Below, in pieces: positions 20,368 to 32,287 of a DNA stretch of 64,000 nucleotides (positions are counted from its first letter, which is position 1; the number at the start of each line of letters is the position of its first letter). The position numbers and the translations under genes were made by a program. This DNA comes from Paraphaeosphaeria minitans. Taxonomy: Eukaryota > Ascomycota > Dothideomycetes > Pleosporales > Didymosphaeriaceae. The stretch spans positions 1,240,001 through 1,304,000 of the forward strand of contig WJXW01000015.1 of NCBI GenBank assembly GCA_015832175.1, written 5' to 3'. The notes under the pieces are model-generated. The model saw only the letters and a program-made list of their open reading frames with translations. It was not told the DNA's origin and made no database searches.

Positions 20368-20929
20368 TGTGGCTCGTACACAATGGCTCCATCAGTTGAG
20401 CCCCCATTCTATTGTAATATATACACTTGGCAATTAAAGGCTAGTCCGTTATTGATAGAGGCACCCAAATGAAATGCTACCTAGTTGTGAACTATCTATC
20501 CCTACAAACTTCTTTGAAGCCGAGGATGTACTTTACCGAGGGCATACGTCATCGAGTAGCCGAGGCAAAGGAACGATGCAAGGAAAACACGACAACACGT
20601 CCGAACAAATTTCAACGACAAGGTAGCAGTGAAGCATCTGCTATCAGGCGGTGCTCTAGATTTTAGTAGTATCCACTCGTGCAGAAAGAAGTACGTCGGC
20701 CCGATTGTCATGTATATTCGCGCCCACATCACCTCCACTTGTCAAGATAGCGCCGTCCAAAGTCTTCTACTTTCCCTGTCTTGTGACAGTGTCGTTAACA
20801 GCATTGACAGCTTTGCTATATATCATTACACTATTCAACATTTCCAAGGCCTTTGACAGACGAAGTTCATTGTGTGAGAAACTAGATCCAAGACAGCGAC
20901 TTTCGAATTGTTCTTGAAGTCAGACCAAG
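20368..20929. promoter_or_regulatory. Divergent region between the two esterase genes
   Basis: Likely holds both promoters. tatatacac at about 20418 lies roughly 50 bp before the minus-strand start. No specific binding site recognised. Confidence 0.4.
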
Positions 20930-21877
20930 ATGCCCCTACAGTATGATCCTGAGTGGCACGCCCTAGCCGGTCCGACGCTAGAAGCATCTAAAGAGATCTT
21001 GCCTGTCAATGACGTGCCAACCAGAAGAACCCGGTACGAGAAACCGTACGAAGGGATTGTACCTACTGTCCCAGATGATATTGAAATGAAAGTGCTTGGC
21101 ATTTCAGCATCTGACGGTCACGAGATTGCGATATATTGCCTTTCAAAGAAACGGGATGACTCACCGGCCAAGCTCGAGCCAGCTGTCCTGCATATGCATG
21201 GAGGAGGATTCATATCAGTCCGCGCGCACCACGCTGTGTCTTCTTTAGTCCCTTTCGTTTCCCAGTCTGGTGTACGCATATTTACGATCGACTATCGTCG
21301 GGCTCCTGAATATCCTTTTCCCACACCATTGGAGGATTGTTGGTCCGGGCTGCTATACCTTCAGTCAAACGCAGAGATCCTAGGCATCGATACCAGCAGG
21401 ATAGCCGTCTGGGGGGAAAGTGCGGGAGGGGCTCTGGCTGCCTCACTGACTCTGCTTGCAAGAGAACGAGGCTTCTCGCCACCGTTGGCGAAACAGATAC
21501 TGATGTATCCTATGATAGATGATCGGACCGTGACAGACCACACGGGAGGCTTGGACGCCATTAGTATCAACGACGTCATCACCGCGTGGACTGCCTATCT
21601 CGGGAAGGCCTATGGCACAGACAACCTACCATCATATGCCTCGCCTGGTCGAGTTAGCGATGTAAAAGGGCTTCCACCATTGTATTTGGATGTAGGCCAA
21701 TTGGATCTATTCCTCCATGAAGATATCGCATACGCGCAAAAGTTCCTGTCGTCTGGGATTCAAGCAGAGTTACATGTGTACCCCGGCGTAATTCACGCAT
21801 TCCAGAGGTGGAGCCCCAACTCACAGGTGGTGAAGCAGGCATTCACAAACAGATTGCGGGCCATCACCAGCCTTTAG
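20930..21877 (+). CDS. Alpha/beta hydrolase, HSL family esterase (315 aa)
   Basis: Oxyanion-hole HGGG (90-93), GESAGG with Ser164, Asp259 (VGQLDLF) and His289 (GVIHAF). Many blocks match the esterase on the other side of the shared intergenic region (YRRAPEYPFPTPLEDC, KQILMYPMIDD, GLPPLYLDVG), so the two are paralogues. Cytosolic by lack of a signal peptide. Complete, with start context aagATGCC. Confidence 0.88.
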   Translation: MPLQYDPEWHALAGPTLEASKEILPVNDVPTRRTRYEKPYEGIVPTVPDDIEMKVLGISASDGHEIAIYCLSKKRDDSPAKLEPAVLHMHGGGFISVRAHHAVSSLVPFVSQSGVRIFTIDYRRAPEYPFPTPLEDCWSGLLYLQSNAEILGIDTSRIAVWGESAGGALAASLTLLARERGFSPPLAKQILMYPMIDDRTVTDHTGGLDAISINDVITAWTAYLGKAYGTDNLPSYASPGRVSDVKGLPPLYLDVGQLDLFLHEDIAYAQKFLSSGIQAELHVYPGVIHAFQRWSPNSQVVKQAFTNRLRAITSL

Positions 21878-23280
21878 CAACAATGCTAGGCTCCCTGGCC
21901 ACTCTCAGCGAACGTGTTCCATCATACCGGCAGTATCCGGCCCCTTGGACTTGAGAACTGGGAGAAGTAGTCTGCACCACGATTGTCAACCAGGTCAACT
22001 TCTTTCATGAGCATACCTCTATGGAAATCAAATCGGACATCGTGTCATTTGGAGAATACAGAGCACTACGAAGTGCTTAAGCTACGTATGCAAACGCGAT
22101 TAACATGTGGTCTAAGTTTCCTTGGCTTTAGTACAATTGTTCAACAAATGCCTCAACCTCTACATTCGTGACACCTACGTTGGCTGGGAGATCGAGATGT
22201 CTTTGAGATACGATCAAAGTAAGGTTCTCTTGCGTATCTTCCACTATTGCTACTATAATGGACCAGTCGCGTCAAGAGAGTCTGGAAGTGGCCGTCATAA
22301 GCTCAAGCATATGCCCGTGGATCATACTTGTACAGACCAGGGTTGAGCTGTCAAGTTATGCGAATTCGTTTTGCACCTATTTACGCAGTTCTGAAAAGTG
22401 TGCCTTCGCGAATTGTGACAGTGAAAGCAACGGACAGTTCAAATCCGACGTTGTTGGATGTAGACATATTTCACAGAGTAGGAGGGGCTGCACTTTCAAT
22501 GCAGGGGAACTGGTGACGCACGACGAAATGGACAGAGCATGAACGGAAGTAAGCGTGGTCACGGTGTTGGCCTCTGACCCGAAGGAGATAATTGGTTGGT
22601 GAGCAGCGCAATGCTGCAAGAAGCTCCACAATAAACAATATCTCTAGCACCTATACACATTGCTACGAAAGAACAGGGTCTTGTACTGGATGACAACTAG
22701 AAATCTGAGGCCAGCGCCATCATGGCTGTTTGGACTCTATGCGGCAGTCCAAAAATTTGCTGTTGCCTGCTATGACCAACAGCCCAAAAGAGACGAGCCT
22801 ATGCAGCACAGCAGTTATCTTATTCAACGCAGCTTTGGTCCTTTCCTCGCACCATTCGTAGACCCCAATAGATCTTCTGATCTATCCAAACATATACGTG
22901 CTTGGAAACGTCTTCTCGACTGAGCATTTCTACCGTCCTTGATGTGAATGTGAACATTACATGGCAACTGCTCGGCTTCGGGGGGATGAATGATTGTGGT
23001 TTGAGATCTCTATCAACGATGTAAGGGATCTTCTTGGGCTAATTGAAATGCTAGTTGGTAACCTCGGAGTCCCCTGGGTAACCAAGGTTCGATACATCCC
23101 AGACATTTGTAATCTTGCTTCTCAGTCATTGGCAGCCAAGAAGGTGTGACGAACTAAGAATGTGCGAAAAAAGGTCCGAGTCGCTTCAATTTCGATTCTT
23201 CCGCTTATTCTTGTGTGGTCAAAAGCGAAAATGCTAATGTAGAAACTTGGGGGAGTAGATGACGTGAAGTGCAAGAACTA
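21878..23280. other. No gene recognised
   Basis: Several frames of 60-95 codons on both strands (for example 22660-22923 plus) without recognisable motifs. The right boundary is the TA before pogo copy A. Confidence 0.35.
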
Positions 23281-24943
23281 ACGTGTTTTACAATTTTGAT
23301 CATCTATCCTACCTCAGCGTACAAAGGCTCCATGCCCCATTACTCAATCGCCTTCAAATGAAGCTGATATAAAGCTTGCTATCTCATCTATAAATACAAA
23401 TCAAGTTGTTGCAAATCGACGCGCTGCTGCTCTCTACAACGTTCTAGCATCAACGCTACGTGATCGACGCGCTGGTCGACCTGCGCGATGCAATCGTCAG
23501 CCCAACTCGAGGAAGCTCACCTACGCTATATACTGACCCTAGATCTTCAAGGATTTGCGCCTAAGTACGCAGCTGTACGTGATATGGCAGATAACCTGCT
23601 CGCTGCGCGAGGCGCAGGTCACGTTGGCGTCCACTGGCCACGCGACTTTGTCAAGCGTACAAGCGGCCTCACGACTCGTTTCAGTCGCGCGTACGATGAA
23701 CAGAGAGTTTTATGCGAGGATCCTGCCCTCGTACGCGCCTGGTTCAAGCTCGTACAGGAGACACAGGCGAGATACGGCATCTTAGATGAGGATATCTACA
23801 ACTTTGACGAGGCAGGCTTTATAATGGGCAAGATCACGACTCAGCTCGTCATCGAAGGGTCTGAAAGGAGAGGCAGGCCAAAGGCTGTTCAGCCAGGTAA
23901 TCGCGAGTGGGTGACGTTGATCGCTGCGCCTGGTACGAGGAGGATATCCCACGCGACTGGGCGATCGCAGTCAGTGACAACGGCTGAACGAACAACGAGC
24001 TAGGACTTGAGTGGCTGAAGCACTTTGAAGCTCACACAAAGACGCGCAGGATGGGTGCGCGTCGCCTACTCATCCTTGATGGGCATGAGAGCCACCACTC
24101 CCTTGAGTTTCAAGCCTTCTGCAAGGAGAACACTCTGTGTATGCTACCTCGCTCATTTCACCTCCTACAGCCTTTGATTTTGCTTCTCGCCTCTTAAGCG
24201 CGCGCATAGCCGTGAGGTTGAGGGCTTCGTACGCAATTATATTAACTACATCACTAAGCTTAAGTTTCTGCCTGTCTTTAAAGCAGCGTTCAACCGATAG
24301 TTTACCACATCAATATCTGCTCTGCCTTTCGAGGCGCAGGCCTTATGCCTCACTAGCTAGAAGCTACTCCTCCTACTCCTCCTTAGGCAGAGGCTGTCTG
24401 GCAGGCTCGTACGCCGAGTAACGTGCGCGAGCTTGAGGCTTAATTAACGCTGATTCGCGAGCGCGTACGCTAACACAAGAGCTCCTCGCCTGCCTCGATT
24501 ATTGAGGCAATTAACCAGCTCAAGAAGGGCGCTGAGGTGATGATCCTGTCAGCCGAGCTGATGCGCGAGAGGATCACCAGCCTTGAAAAGGCTAACGAGG
24601 CTGCGTCAGCGCGTAAACAACGCAAGAAAAAGAGACTCCAGAAGAGAGGACTCTTAACAAAAGGAGATAGAGCAGATCTACTTGCTCAACGTAAGGCTGA
24701 TCAGTAGATTGCGCGCGAGCAAGGTGAAGGAGGAGAGCAATTAGGTATCAGCCGCTAGGCTCTCGCGCGCTGTACGAGGTGCAGGCAGCAAGGGCACAAC
24801 TCAGGCACGTGTAAAACCGAAATTTTAGTAACTAAATAGTACGGGATATCAATATCTATACATTATCTCCTCGCGTTGTTGAGTTGCAGGGCTTCAAAGG
24901 TGATCAAAGTTGGCGAAGCGTGGCGCTCGCTTATAAACTACGT
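23281..24943 (+). mobile_element. Pogo-type element with CCHC transposase, copy A (decayed)
   Basis: Bounded by TA on both sides (23279-23280 and 24944-24945) with ends ACGTGTT and, at the right, AACTACGT read inward as ACGTAGTTTATAAGCGAGCGCC. That right end matches the right end of copy B apart from C-to-T/G-to-A changes. The left end matches the family only in its first seven bases, so it is less certain. Length about 1.66 kb. Confidence 0.65.
23440..24830 (+). pseudogene. DDE_1 transposase with CCHC knuckle, copy A remnant
   Basis: Recognisable blocks in several frames: NRRAAALYNVLAS (helix-turn-helix), then a long frame 23488-24003 with DLQGFAPKYAAVRDMAD, HWPRDFVKR, YNFDEAGFIMGKI and RRGRPKAVQPGNREWVTLI. 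At about 23928 roughly 22 codons are missing relative to copy B, with a frame change; after that come [15 protein letters not shown], the QPL block, and at 24770-24820 a complete zinc knuckle CTRCRQQGHNSGTC. Multiple stops and the deletion rule out function. The catalytic aspartates of the first two motifs are still readable. Confidence 0.8.
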
Positions 24944-25505
24944 TATAATCGATGATGCCTAACGATATCGATATCGCAAAAATCTATATCGTTAGTTAAC
25001 GATATTATATCGGTTACAGCACTGTAATGGCCCGCAGTGATTGAATGAGTGTGGCATTTGCCAAGTTGTGTACTTGTGATTCCCTTTCACGGACTAGCCC
25101 GAAGACAATTACAATAGACCATTCTAAGGCAGCCTCGCGTGGTAAAATATGCAGCAATTTTCCGCCAGTAGCAGGTAGGCTAAAGAGGAAAAGGAAACAA
25201 CGGCAATTATATTACAAGGGGAATATCCCTGTGCCGAGACCAACTTTACGCTGCTCTTTCCTCACCTCGGTCAAGCATCCCCGAGGCGGATTCAAGAAGG
25301 ATAAAAAGTGGTAGAATGGCTGGCCTTGGACCGCTTTCCTTGGCCCGAGGTAAGCTGAATTCAACCAAAGAACTATGTCATGCTAACCGAGGATATATGA
25401 TATAGTCAGGTTAATTTGAAAGGTGCTAAAACAACTAGAATCTAGAGTCCATGTCACCGGTAGTTGGTCCTCCCAAAAACCTGGATAGACCCACCTCTGG
25501 GCTGA
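24944..25505. other. No gene recognised
   Basis: AT-rich palindromic stretch near 24960-25015 (TAACGATAT facing ATATCGTTA). The frame 25045-25314 ends in Lys/Arg-rich sequence without a known motif. Confidence 0.35.
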
Positions 25506-26307
25506 ATGAGGTCTGCTGCAGGCACAAAGAGGAAGATGGCGCCAAGTTCTATTATAGCCGGGCTCACACCGAAGACCCAGAATCTGAAAGAAGTGGTTAG
25601 TACATGCATCGAACTCATTTCTATTGAAATCATGTTCTAATCAACTGCAGTTTCTGGGTTATCTCATATCAGCCGCGGAAATTGCTCTGAAGGATGAGCC
25701 GAAGACCCTGCGCTACTCAATCGCTCTCCCTCGAGATGAGAATGCGCCAGGGGCAAAAAGCATCTACGTACTCGAAGAGTCAGTATTACACACTCCTCAT
25801 TCTAGATGTCCTGCTAATCTCTCCTCAGATACGAAGATGGCGCCGGATTTGATGTTCACCTACAGCAAAAGGCTGTCCAAAGCATCATGCATCATGTCGA
25901 AAACGGAGGCCTAGCCGATGAGCCAGTGACACTGATGCTAAGTATTGATGGGAGTTTGAACTTCACTCGGTCCGACATAGACCAGCTCTCCGATCCGTTC
26001 GTCACAGTCACTGAGTTCTTTTACAAGCCAGGGACAGGTCGCGATGCCCTGCTAGAGATAGCCTCAGTTTTCGCTGCAGGAAAGGCTGAATCTGGAACTT
26101 GGGGGCTGTCTCTCTATCCCGAGGCCAATTCCGAAGATGTTCTCAGGGTTGTTGGCAATATATGAGAGTCGAGATTACTGGGAAAACGTGCACTCAAAAA
26201 GCAAGGCACTCGAGGCATTCCGTGCTGCAACTCAAGGCAACGCCGTCAAAGAACTGGTCCATTTACTGAAGCCCATCGGTGGCTTCCTGCGCAAGAAAGC
26301 TGCCTAG
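25506..26307 (+). pseudogene. ABM-fold (dimeric alpha-beta barrel) monooxygenase-like protein, frameshifted
   Basis: Three exons: 25506 (or ATG 25536)-25595, 25651-25778 and 25829 onward, with introns of 55 and 50 bp (gttagt...ctgcag; gtcagt...cctcag) that keep the frame. The product has two barrel-like halves: TLRYSIALPRDE to IYVLEEYEDGAGFDVHL, then PFVTVTEFFYKPGTGRDALLEIA. This is the pattern of antibiotic-biosynthesis-monooxygenase (ABM) proteins, which oxidise quinols or aromatic intermediates without cofactors, or act as cyclases. Near 26150 the frame is lost: it stops at 26163-26165 after RVVGNI, while one frame over the second half continues as IYESRDYWENVHSKSKALEAF to TAG 26305-26307. 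One extra G in gttgttggcaat would explain it. Sequencing error is the alternative. Confidence 0.65.
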
Positions 26308-26642
26308 GCTGACAGGTTGTTTTGAAACACCCTATTGCAGAAACTACAAGCCACTAACCAGAATATATGCCATCTAGTTAGCCCCTTGTGATGATTTATA
26401 ACGAATCGGGAGGTCCCGCTATGCCCTCGAAGCAGGCATCAGGCCGTTTAGTGGCACCTTGCAGCGCCAATTCATGTCCTATAGTCACCGTGTCCATTGT
26501 CCAAATGTTTTTCTCTTCAGATGCAGTGCCTTAAGACCCGTATAGAGAAGCTGGTATCGCAGACATTGGGTATGGTGAAAGCATTCAACTCTTTTCTCAC
26601 TTGCAACATGAGCTACCTGTGGGTGTATATTACGCCCGGCGG

Positions 26643-28799
26643 CAGTGCTGTATTCGGTATTGAAAACCACCTGTCAATATCCTCAATATATATTGAGAAT
26701 CTCGATTTCCTCAACGTTGAATCTTCAATATGGAGTTCTCCCATGTTGGGAATTTGAGAATACTGAATTCAATCATGCAGATTGTTACTCGGGAGAACTC
26801 CGGAGCCATGGGCTATCCGCCATTCGCACATTCTACAACTACGAAGTAACATTCTCTACCAATTTCGATAAGGCAAATAGCGACACCGAAATGGACGACG
26901 CTACCACCTCTCAACTCTCTAATCCTCGATTCCTCTCAATTCGCAGACCTCTCGCACGCAGAGAGTCCCGGTGCTACGGGTAGTACAGAGAGCAGAGATT
27001 CTTCCGGCTGCGGATCTAAGAAGCGTACACAAACCGCTATAGAGAATTGGAGCCACATGAAGAAGTTAAAGCGAGATGAGTAGTTCCGACGTGATCGCTC
27101 GGGCAGTAGGATATGGGAGTGTAGTAGATGCTCATGTGAATCAGATGCTCCAACCTCTGTACGAAACCATCTTGATCATACGCATGGTATCAAGATTAAA
27201 GCGCAGCAACCAGAGGTTGTAAAAAAGGAACAGGCAAAGCTTGAGCAGATTTTGCGACGGCAGGGCAAGAAACAACAAGCCCAGGCTGATGAACGCGAGC
27301 GAAAAATACTCACGAATGCCATCAATATCAAGGTCTTCGACGAATCTTCTTTACTACAGCTTATCGTCAACAACAACCTTCCACATAAGTTAGTGGAGTA
27401 CCCGGAGCTATAATCCCTGATTAAGAGCATCAATTATACGGCAGCAGGTGTCTGCCCAAAGTCTCGAGCCGCAATACCAAAGAAAAGTGACCACTCCTTT
27501 GTACGGACGAAAGCTGAAATTAAAAAACACGTCCCTCCGCACTCTTTAAGATACCTCTTGCATGTGATGCCTGGACAATTGAGCATAAGAAGAAGGCTTT
27601 ACTAGTCATTGTTGCTCACTTTGTTGGTGTCGATGGGAGCGTCCAAAAAGAATAAGGGGCTTAGTTGGACAGATGCAGGGCCGCTGGGAAAGCTTCACGC
27701 GATCGTCGCATATGTGAGATGTTCAACATTTCTCTACGACGAATTCCTCGATGCTGTGGGTCGCACGATTTCTATGTCGAACCTTTGTCAAGAACCACTG
27801 AAAGTCGATCGGGCAGCACGCACTTACACCAGACGATTGGGATACTCTGCGCGAGATTATCGTCTTCCTGAAGCCCTCTGAGAAAGTTACGACGGGAACT
27901 CAACCCGACCTTGATCCTATGGAGATAACCCTACTGACAATGCATATCCTTGTTAAGCATTTGGAGAAGCAGAAGAATAAGCATGCAAATAATGCTCGGT
28001 CCAAGAACGCAGTTCTGATGGCTTGGTACGCTTTCGGAAAGTACTACAACCTGACTGATCAGGTGTCAGCTTACGTGACAGCTTGCTGCAGCACCTTTCA
28101 AGGTGAAAGCGCTATATTGATATGATTGGAAGAAGTCTTGGGCTAGAGCAGTACTTCCAAAGCTCAAGAGCCTCTGAGAAGAGAAGTATGCTATGTTCGA
28201 AGAAGCTAATCTTCCGACCTTGTCACAACCGGCCCATGGGCTTGATGAATATGATCCTCTTGAGCGAGATCTGAAAGTGGTTCAAGAATTCGCCGACGAC
28301 TGGGAGTCTATCGTCGAAGTCGACCATACAGAGATCTCTACCAAAGACTGCGCTAGAGTGGTGGTATCAAGAGCACCAGTGAATACGATATCCACGCCTG
28401 TCCCGAATGGCAATCGATGTCCTTCCCGTACCAGCAACGTCAGCAAAGGCAGAGCGAGTCTTCCCGAGTGCGCGACGTCAAATACCACGGAGCAAGGCCA
28501 GCTTGGAAGCAAAGACAATTCAGCAGATGGACTGTCTAAAGCACTGGCTAAGGAAAGGCTGGGTGGACGAACTCAACGCCGATCTGCCTCCAAAAGAAGG
28601 CGAGGGAGAGGTAGAAGACGAAGTAGAGGCTGAATGCAGCCGGTCGCAAGAGGAAGAGGGATTACACTCACAAAGCCTTATCGTTCCCAGCTAGATTTCG
28701 TAATATTACTCAATACTCTCAACATCTTCTCAATAGTTTTGATCCTCAATTCTTCAATATTCAATACTCAATCCAGATTGAATACCAAACACGGCACTG
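26643..28799 (+). mobile_element. hAT-type DNA transposon, decayed
   Basis: Inverted ends: CAGTGCTGTATTCGGTATTG at 26643 pairs with the end at 28799, which read inward is CAGTGCCGTGTTTGGTATTC. CAGTG is typical of hAT ends. Subterminal AT-rich palindromic repeats (tcaatat/atattga) occur at both ends. No 8-bp target duplication is visible. The interior holds a broken transposase. Confidence 0.8.
26890..28690 (+). pseudogene. hAT transposase remnant (BED finger to dimerisation domain)
   Basis: Starts near ATG 26890. A BED zinc finger is readable at about 27050-27185: WECSRCSC, then RNHLDHTHG (CX2C...HX4H), after a TAG where a glutamine would fit. Next an Arg/Gln/Lys helix and DESSLLQLIVNNNLPHKLVE. 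Around 27840-28080 the frame carries WDTLREIIVFLKP and EITLLTMHILVKHL. The C-terminal hAT dimerisation block is at about 28350-28560 (WWYQEH, IDVLPVPATSAKAERVF, CLKHWL). Frames change at least four times and the central catalytic part is mostly missing, so it is non-functional. Confidence 0.75.
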
Positions 28800-29192
28800 G
28801 TTGACTCCTTCTGCCGGCAAGATTCATATCCACAGGCATACTTGGGCATTATGAAGTAGAAGGAGCTCTACCCACTTCTCTACCCTACCCAGGTTGAGGA
28901 GTGGTCTCCTCTAGTCTACCCAGGTAGGGTGGCTAAATTGGTGGGTAAGGGTTAGACGATAGGGCAGTTATGGATAGCCACGCTCGAAAAGTGAAACTGG
29001 AATTGGTCGTTGGGCCGAGAACCTCGGTAAGCACGCGACTGGGCCCTGACATGTAATCCACACTATGAAATTACCAAGTCCATACATAATCTACCTGGTT
29101 TCCAGACCCTCGCGCGCATGTGGTCATGATAACTCCCGTTTCCTCCCATATTTACTTCAGTACTTGGCTTCAAACGTCAACAATCCGCATCC
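28800..29192. promoter_or_regulatory. Upstream region of the Zn2Cys6 gene
   Basis: No coding frame. It contains two inverted copies of ctacccaggt-like sequence near 28885-28930 (tacccaggttgagga / tacccaggtaggg). The promoter of the regulator gene must lie here. Confidence 0.35.
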
Positions 29193-32100
29193 ATGTCTGA
29201 CTATTCTGGATCGCCTTCGGACCATCATCACGAGTTTCAAGCACCAAAGCGAAAAGTCACCCAAGCCGGTCTCGATGGCAATCTTACTGGACAATCAGTC
29301 AAGAGAAGGGCCTCAAAAGCTTGCCAGTGTTGTCGAGCTCGAAAAGTAAGGTGCAATGTCACCGAGCACGGTGCTCCTTGCACGAACTGCCGGCTGGATG
29401 AGGTGGAATGCATTGTGTCAGAGAGCAGACGCAACAAGTTAGTGATCCCTTCTGGTGCCGTATCCGATAACCCTCTCCATGCCGATGTACACTCTCATAA
29501 TAGACGAACGGTGAACGGTCTGTCCTCCGATTGTCGTCATATGAGAATGGTTTTAGCCTCGACTGTTCTGGACTAGCTACGTGCAGCGCGATTATCCCAT
29601 CTCGATCGGTCACTTGCCTACCCCCGCCAACAACTACCGCTTCGCTAATAACAATATCTGGGCTTGGCTAATGTCTGCAGAAAATGGAGCAAGGATGACG
29701 ATCAACAAGCGAAATGCGCAAACTATTCGAAGAACGCCACGCGCAAGCTCGCTTCGCGCGACCTTCTCGAGAGCATACAGACTTTGAGTTCAGCCGTGTC
29801 GCACGGTTCACATGAAGCAGAATCGCGACAGGACGAATATGTGCCTCATTCTAATTGTGCGTATTATCTTTCGCAGCCGCTTACGATCTCGAACTTGTCT
29901 GAAAACCATCAGATCAAAGTCACAGACATCGCATCAGCTCCGTCCGCAACCTCTCAGATTTTCAGCGTCACTTGTCCATTACTTCACAGATTAATGGCTT
30001 GTTCACTATGCCATTCACGCCCTTCAACGGGAACAGAGCACCCTTTTTTTGGCAATATGCAACAAAAGTCATTTGCTAGCAACCTTCCCCAATTTATCAA
30101 ACCTCTACCAGCCAAGATTGGACCAGAGGAAATATCCTACCTAGAGAAGAAGCAAGCTTTGAAGGTGCCAAAAGGAGCTCTGCGTAGTGAAATGCTTCGA
30201 GCATATGTGGAGTTTGTACATCCGTATATGCCACTGCTGGATCTGCACGATTTCCTCACCGTGATCAACAAATCTGACGGGAGCAATGGGAAAGTCAGCT
30301 TGATTCTATTCCAGGCCGTCATGTTCGCAGGTTCAGCATTCATTGACATGGAATACTTGCGCACTGCGGGCTATGTTACACGGAAAGAAGCCCGCAAGGA
30401 TTTCTTCCAGAAGACTAGAGTGAGTTACAGCCCCTTTCCCAGCGTTTCGGTCAACGTACACTTCAGCCGTATCAGGCCCTGTTGCGATCAACTGGCGTCT
30501 AACAATCAGTGCGAATTCGAGCATGTGAAGAGCGCAGCGACATCTTCCCAGCTGGCGTAGCGAGGCTAATCAGCATGTAGATTCTATACGACTTTGATTA
30601 CGAGTCTGACCGCGTCTCGCTTGTCCAAGCTTTACTACTTCTGACTTACTACTATGAAACGCCCGACGACCAGAAAGACACTTGGCATTGGATGGGCGTC
30701 GCGACGTCATTTGCTCACACCATCGGCCTCCACCGCAACCCAGACAACATGAATCTAGACAGCAAACGTGTCAAGTTATGGAAGCGGATATGGTGGTCCA
30801 TATACATGCGCGACCGCTCCATCGCTCTCGGCATGCGCTGGCCGACACGCATAAAGTCCGAGGATTTTGATGTTCCCATGTTGACGCTCGATGATTTCGA
30901 ACTCACGCCAATCCCAGACTCGATCACATGCATCCCAGCCGACTGCAGCGTCGCAAGAGACGCTGACGTGCAACGAAAACTGGCCATTATGTGTATCGAG
31001 AACGCAAGGCTATGTCTTTGCATCTCTCACGTGCTTTCTAAGCAATATTGCGTTCTGAACAACAACCATGGGCTGCAGAATGACCACACGACCATGATGT
31101 TACTCCCGAAGAAGCTGGGTCCAGAAACGAGCGAAGTGAAAGATTGTGACGAGGAGCTGCAGAAATGGGTCTTTGAGTTGCCGGAGGAGGCTCGATACAC
31201 AGACACTCCCAGCGGCGATGCCGCCATTGACTTGGCTCGATCACTGCTCCACATGGTTTTCTTCACTACTCTTTCAGCACTACATCGACCTCAGGTCCTC
31301 CCGAACTCACAAGGAGGCCCAGATAGCACTCCAGCAAAGGTTAACGTCGGTTCGGAGCTGCTGGATGTTTCTCGCCGACATGTACGTCGTGCGGCTTCAG
31401 CCATTACCTCGATCGCACGACGTCTCGACAAAAGTGGGTTGGTGAAGTATCTACCTACCACAGGCGTGGCGGTTCTTCTGCCAGCGATCATTATCCATCT
31501 CCTTGACATCAAGGCGCCAGAGGAGGAAACCCGCCGTTCTTCACTGCGCGGCTTTTGCCAATGCATGGCCGTAATGGGGAAGCTAAGAGATCTTTACGTC
31601 GCCGCCGACTATTCCGTCGCGTTCCTCGAAGCTGCTATCCGCAAAGCACGCATCCACGTTGCACCTGTGACTGCGCAGGCATCATCTATACCCAAGCCAT
31701 CTCCCGTGACTACAATCGAGTACCTCGTGGACGCCGGCCAACGCCTTGACCTGGCCAACTCTGCGACTACAACGCCGGTCAGCATGCACCACTCAGCGTT
31801 GAATCCTCCTCCGGACAGCGGCACGACTAACATGCACGCGCTGGAGAAACAGTATAGCGACAACGACAATATCACTGACGAAGAAGTCGCGCGCCGTCTA
31901 GAAACGTTCCTGGCTTCAACACCCCCAGATTCTGACCACGAGCACATGAGCATCACGATTTCGGAAGATACACCCATGACCACGGTCACCGCTTCAAAGA
32001 ATCGCGACATGGACCCTTTCAACGAATGGACAGCTGTCAGTCTGCCGCCAAATCCTTTCATGAACATCAACCACCACCAGGACGATGAGATGCTGTTTCC

Positions 32101-32287
32101 GAGCTTGCCCTTGAACAATGAGTTTGATGAGGGTGATTGCGACAGCCTATTGAATCTGGATGCTGTGGGCGAAACATTCAGGTTTGACGAAGGCGCAATC
32201 AACAACGAGCTTAACATGGATATCAGTGGCTTGGACAATGTAGATTGCCTAGGTGCAAGAGACGCCGGGCTGATGATTGAGGCATGA
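29193..32287 (+). CDS. Zn2Cys6 transcription factor with fungal-specific TF domain (Ctf1-like)
   Basis: Three exons: 29193-29437, 29681-30419 and 30581-32287 (introns 243 and 161 bp; phases agree), 896 residues. The binuclear zinc cluster is near residues 44-76, ACQCCRARKVRC then CTNCRLDEVEC, preceded by a basic stretch. The middle homology region follows: AYVEFVHPYMPLLDLHDFL, FAGSAFIDMEYLR, YYYETPDDQKDTWHWMGVA, IGLHRNPDN, WWSIYMRDRSIALGMRWPTRI. This resembles cutinase transcription factor 1-beta relatives. The acidic C-terminus could activate transcription. The long first intron is my weakest call and may hide a small exon. Its place among oxidative genes makes it a candidate local regulator. 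No lesion seen. Confidence 0.82.

Noticed and set aside
24960..25015. AT-rich palindrome TAACGATAT...ATATCGTTA as a MITE
   Set aside because: Arms of only nine bases in AT-rich sequence; no target duplication seen.
29438..29680. A separate small gene in the first intron of the Zn2Cys6 gene
   Set aside because: The frame running on from exon 1 ends at 29576 without motif; the splice phases join exons 1 and 2 correctly without it.
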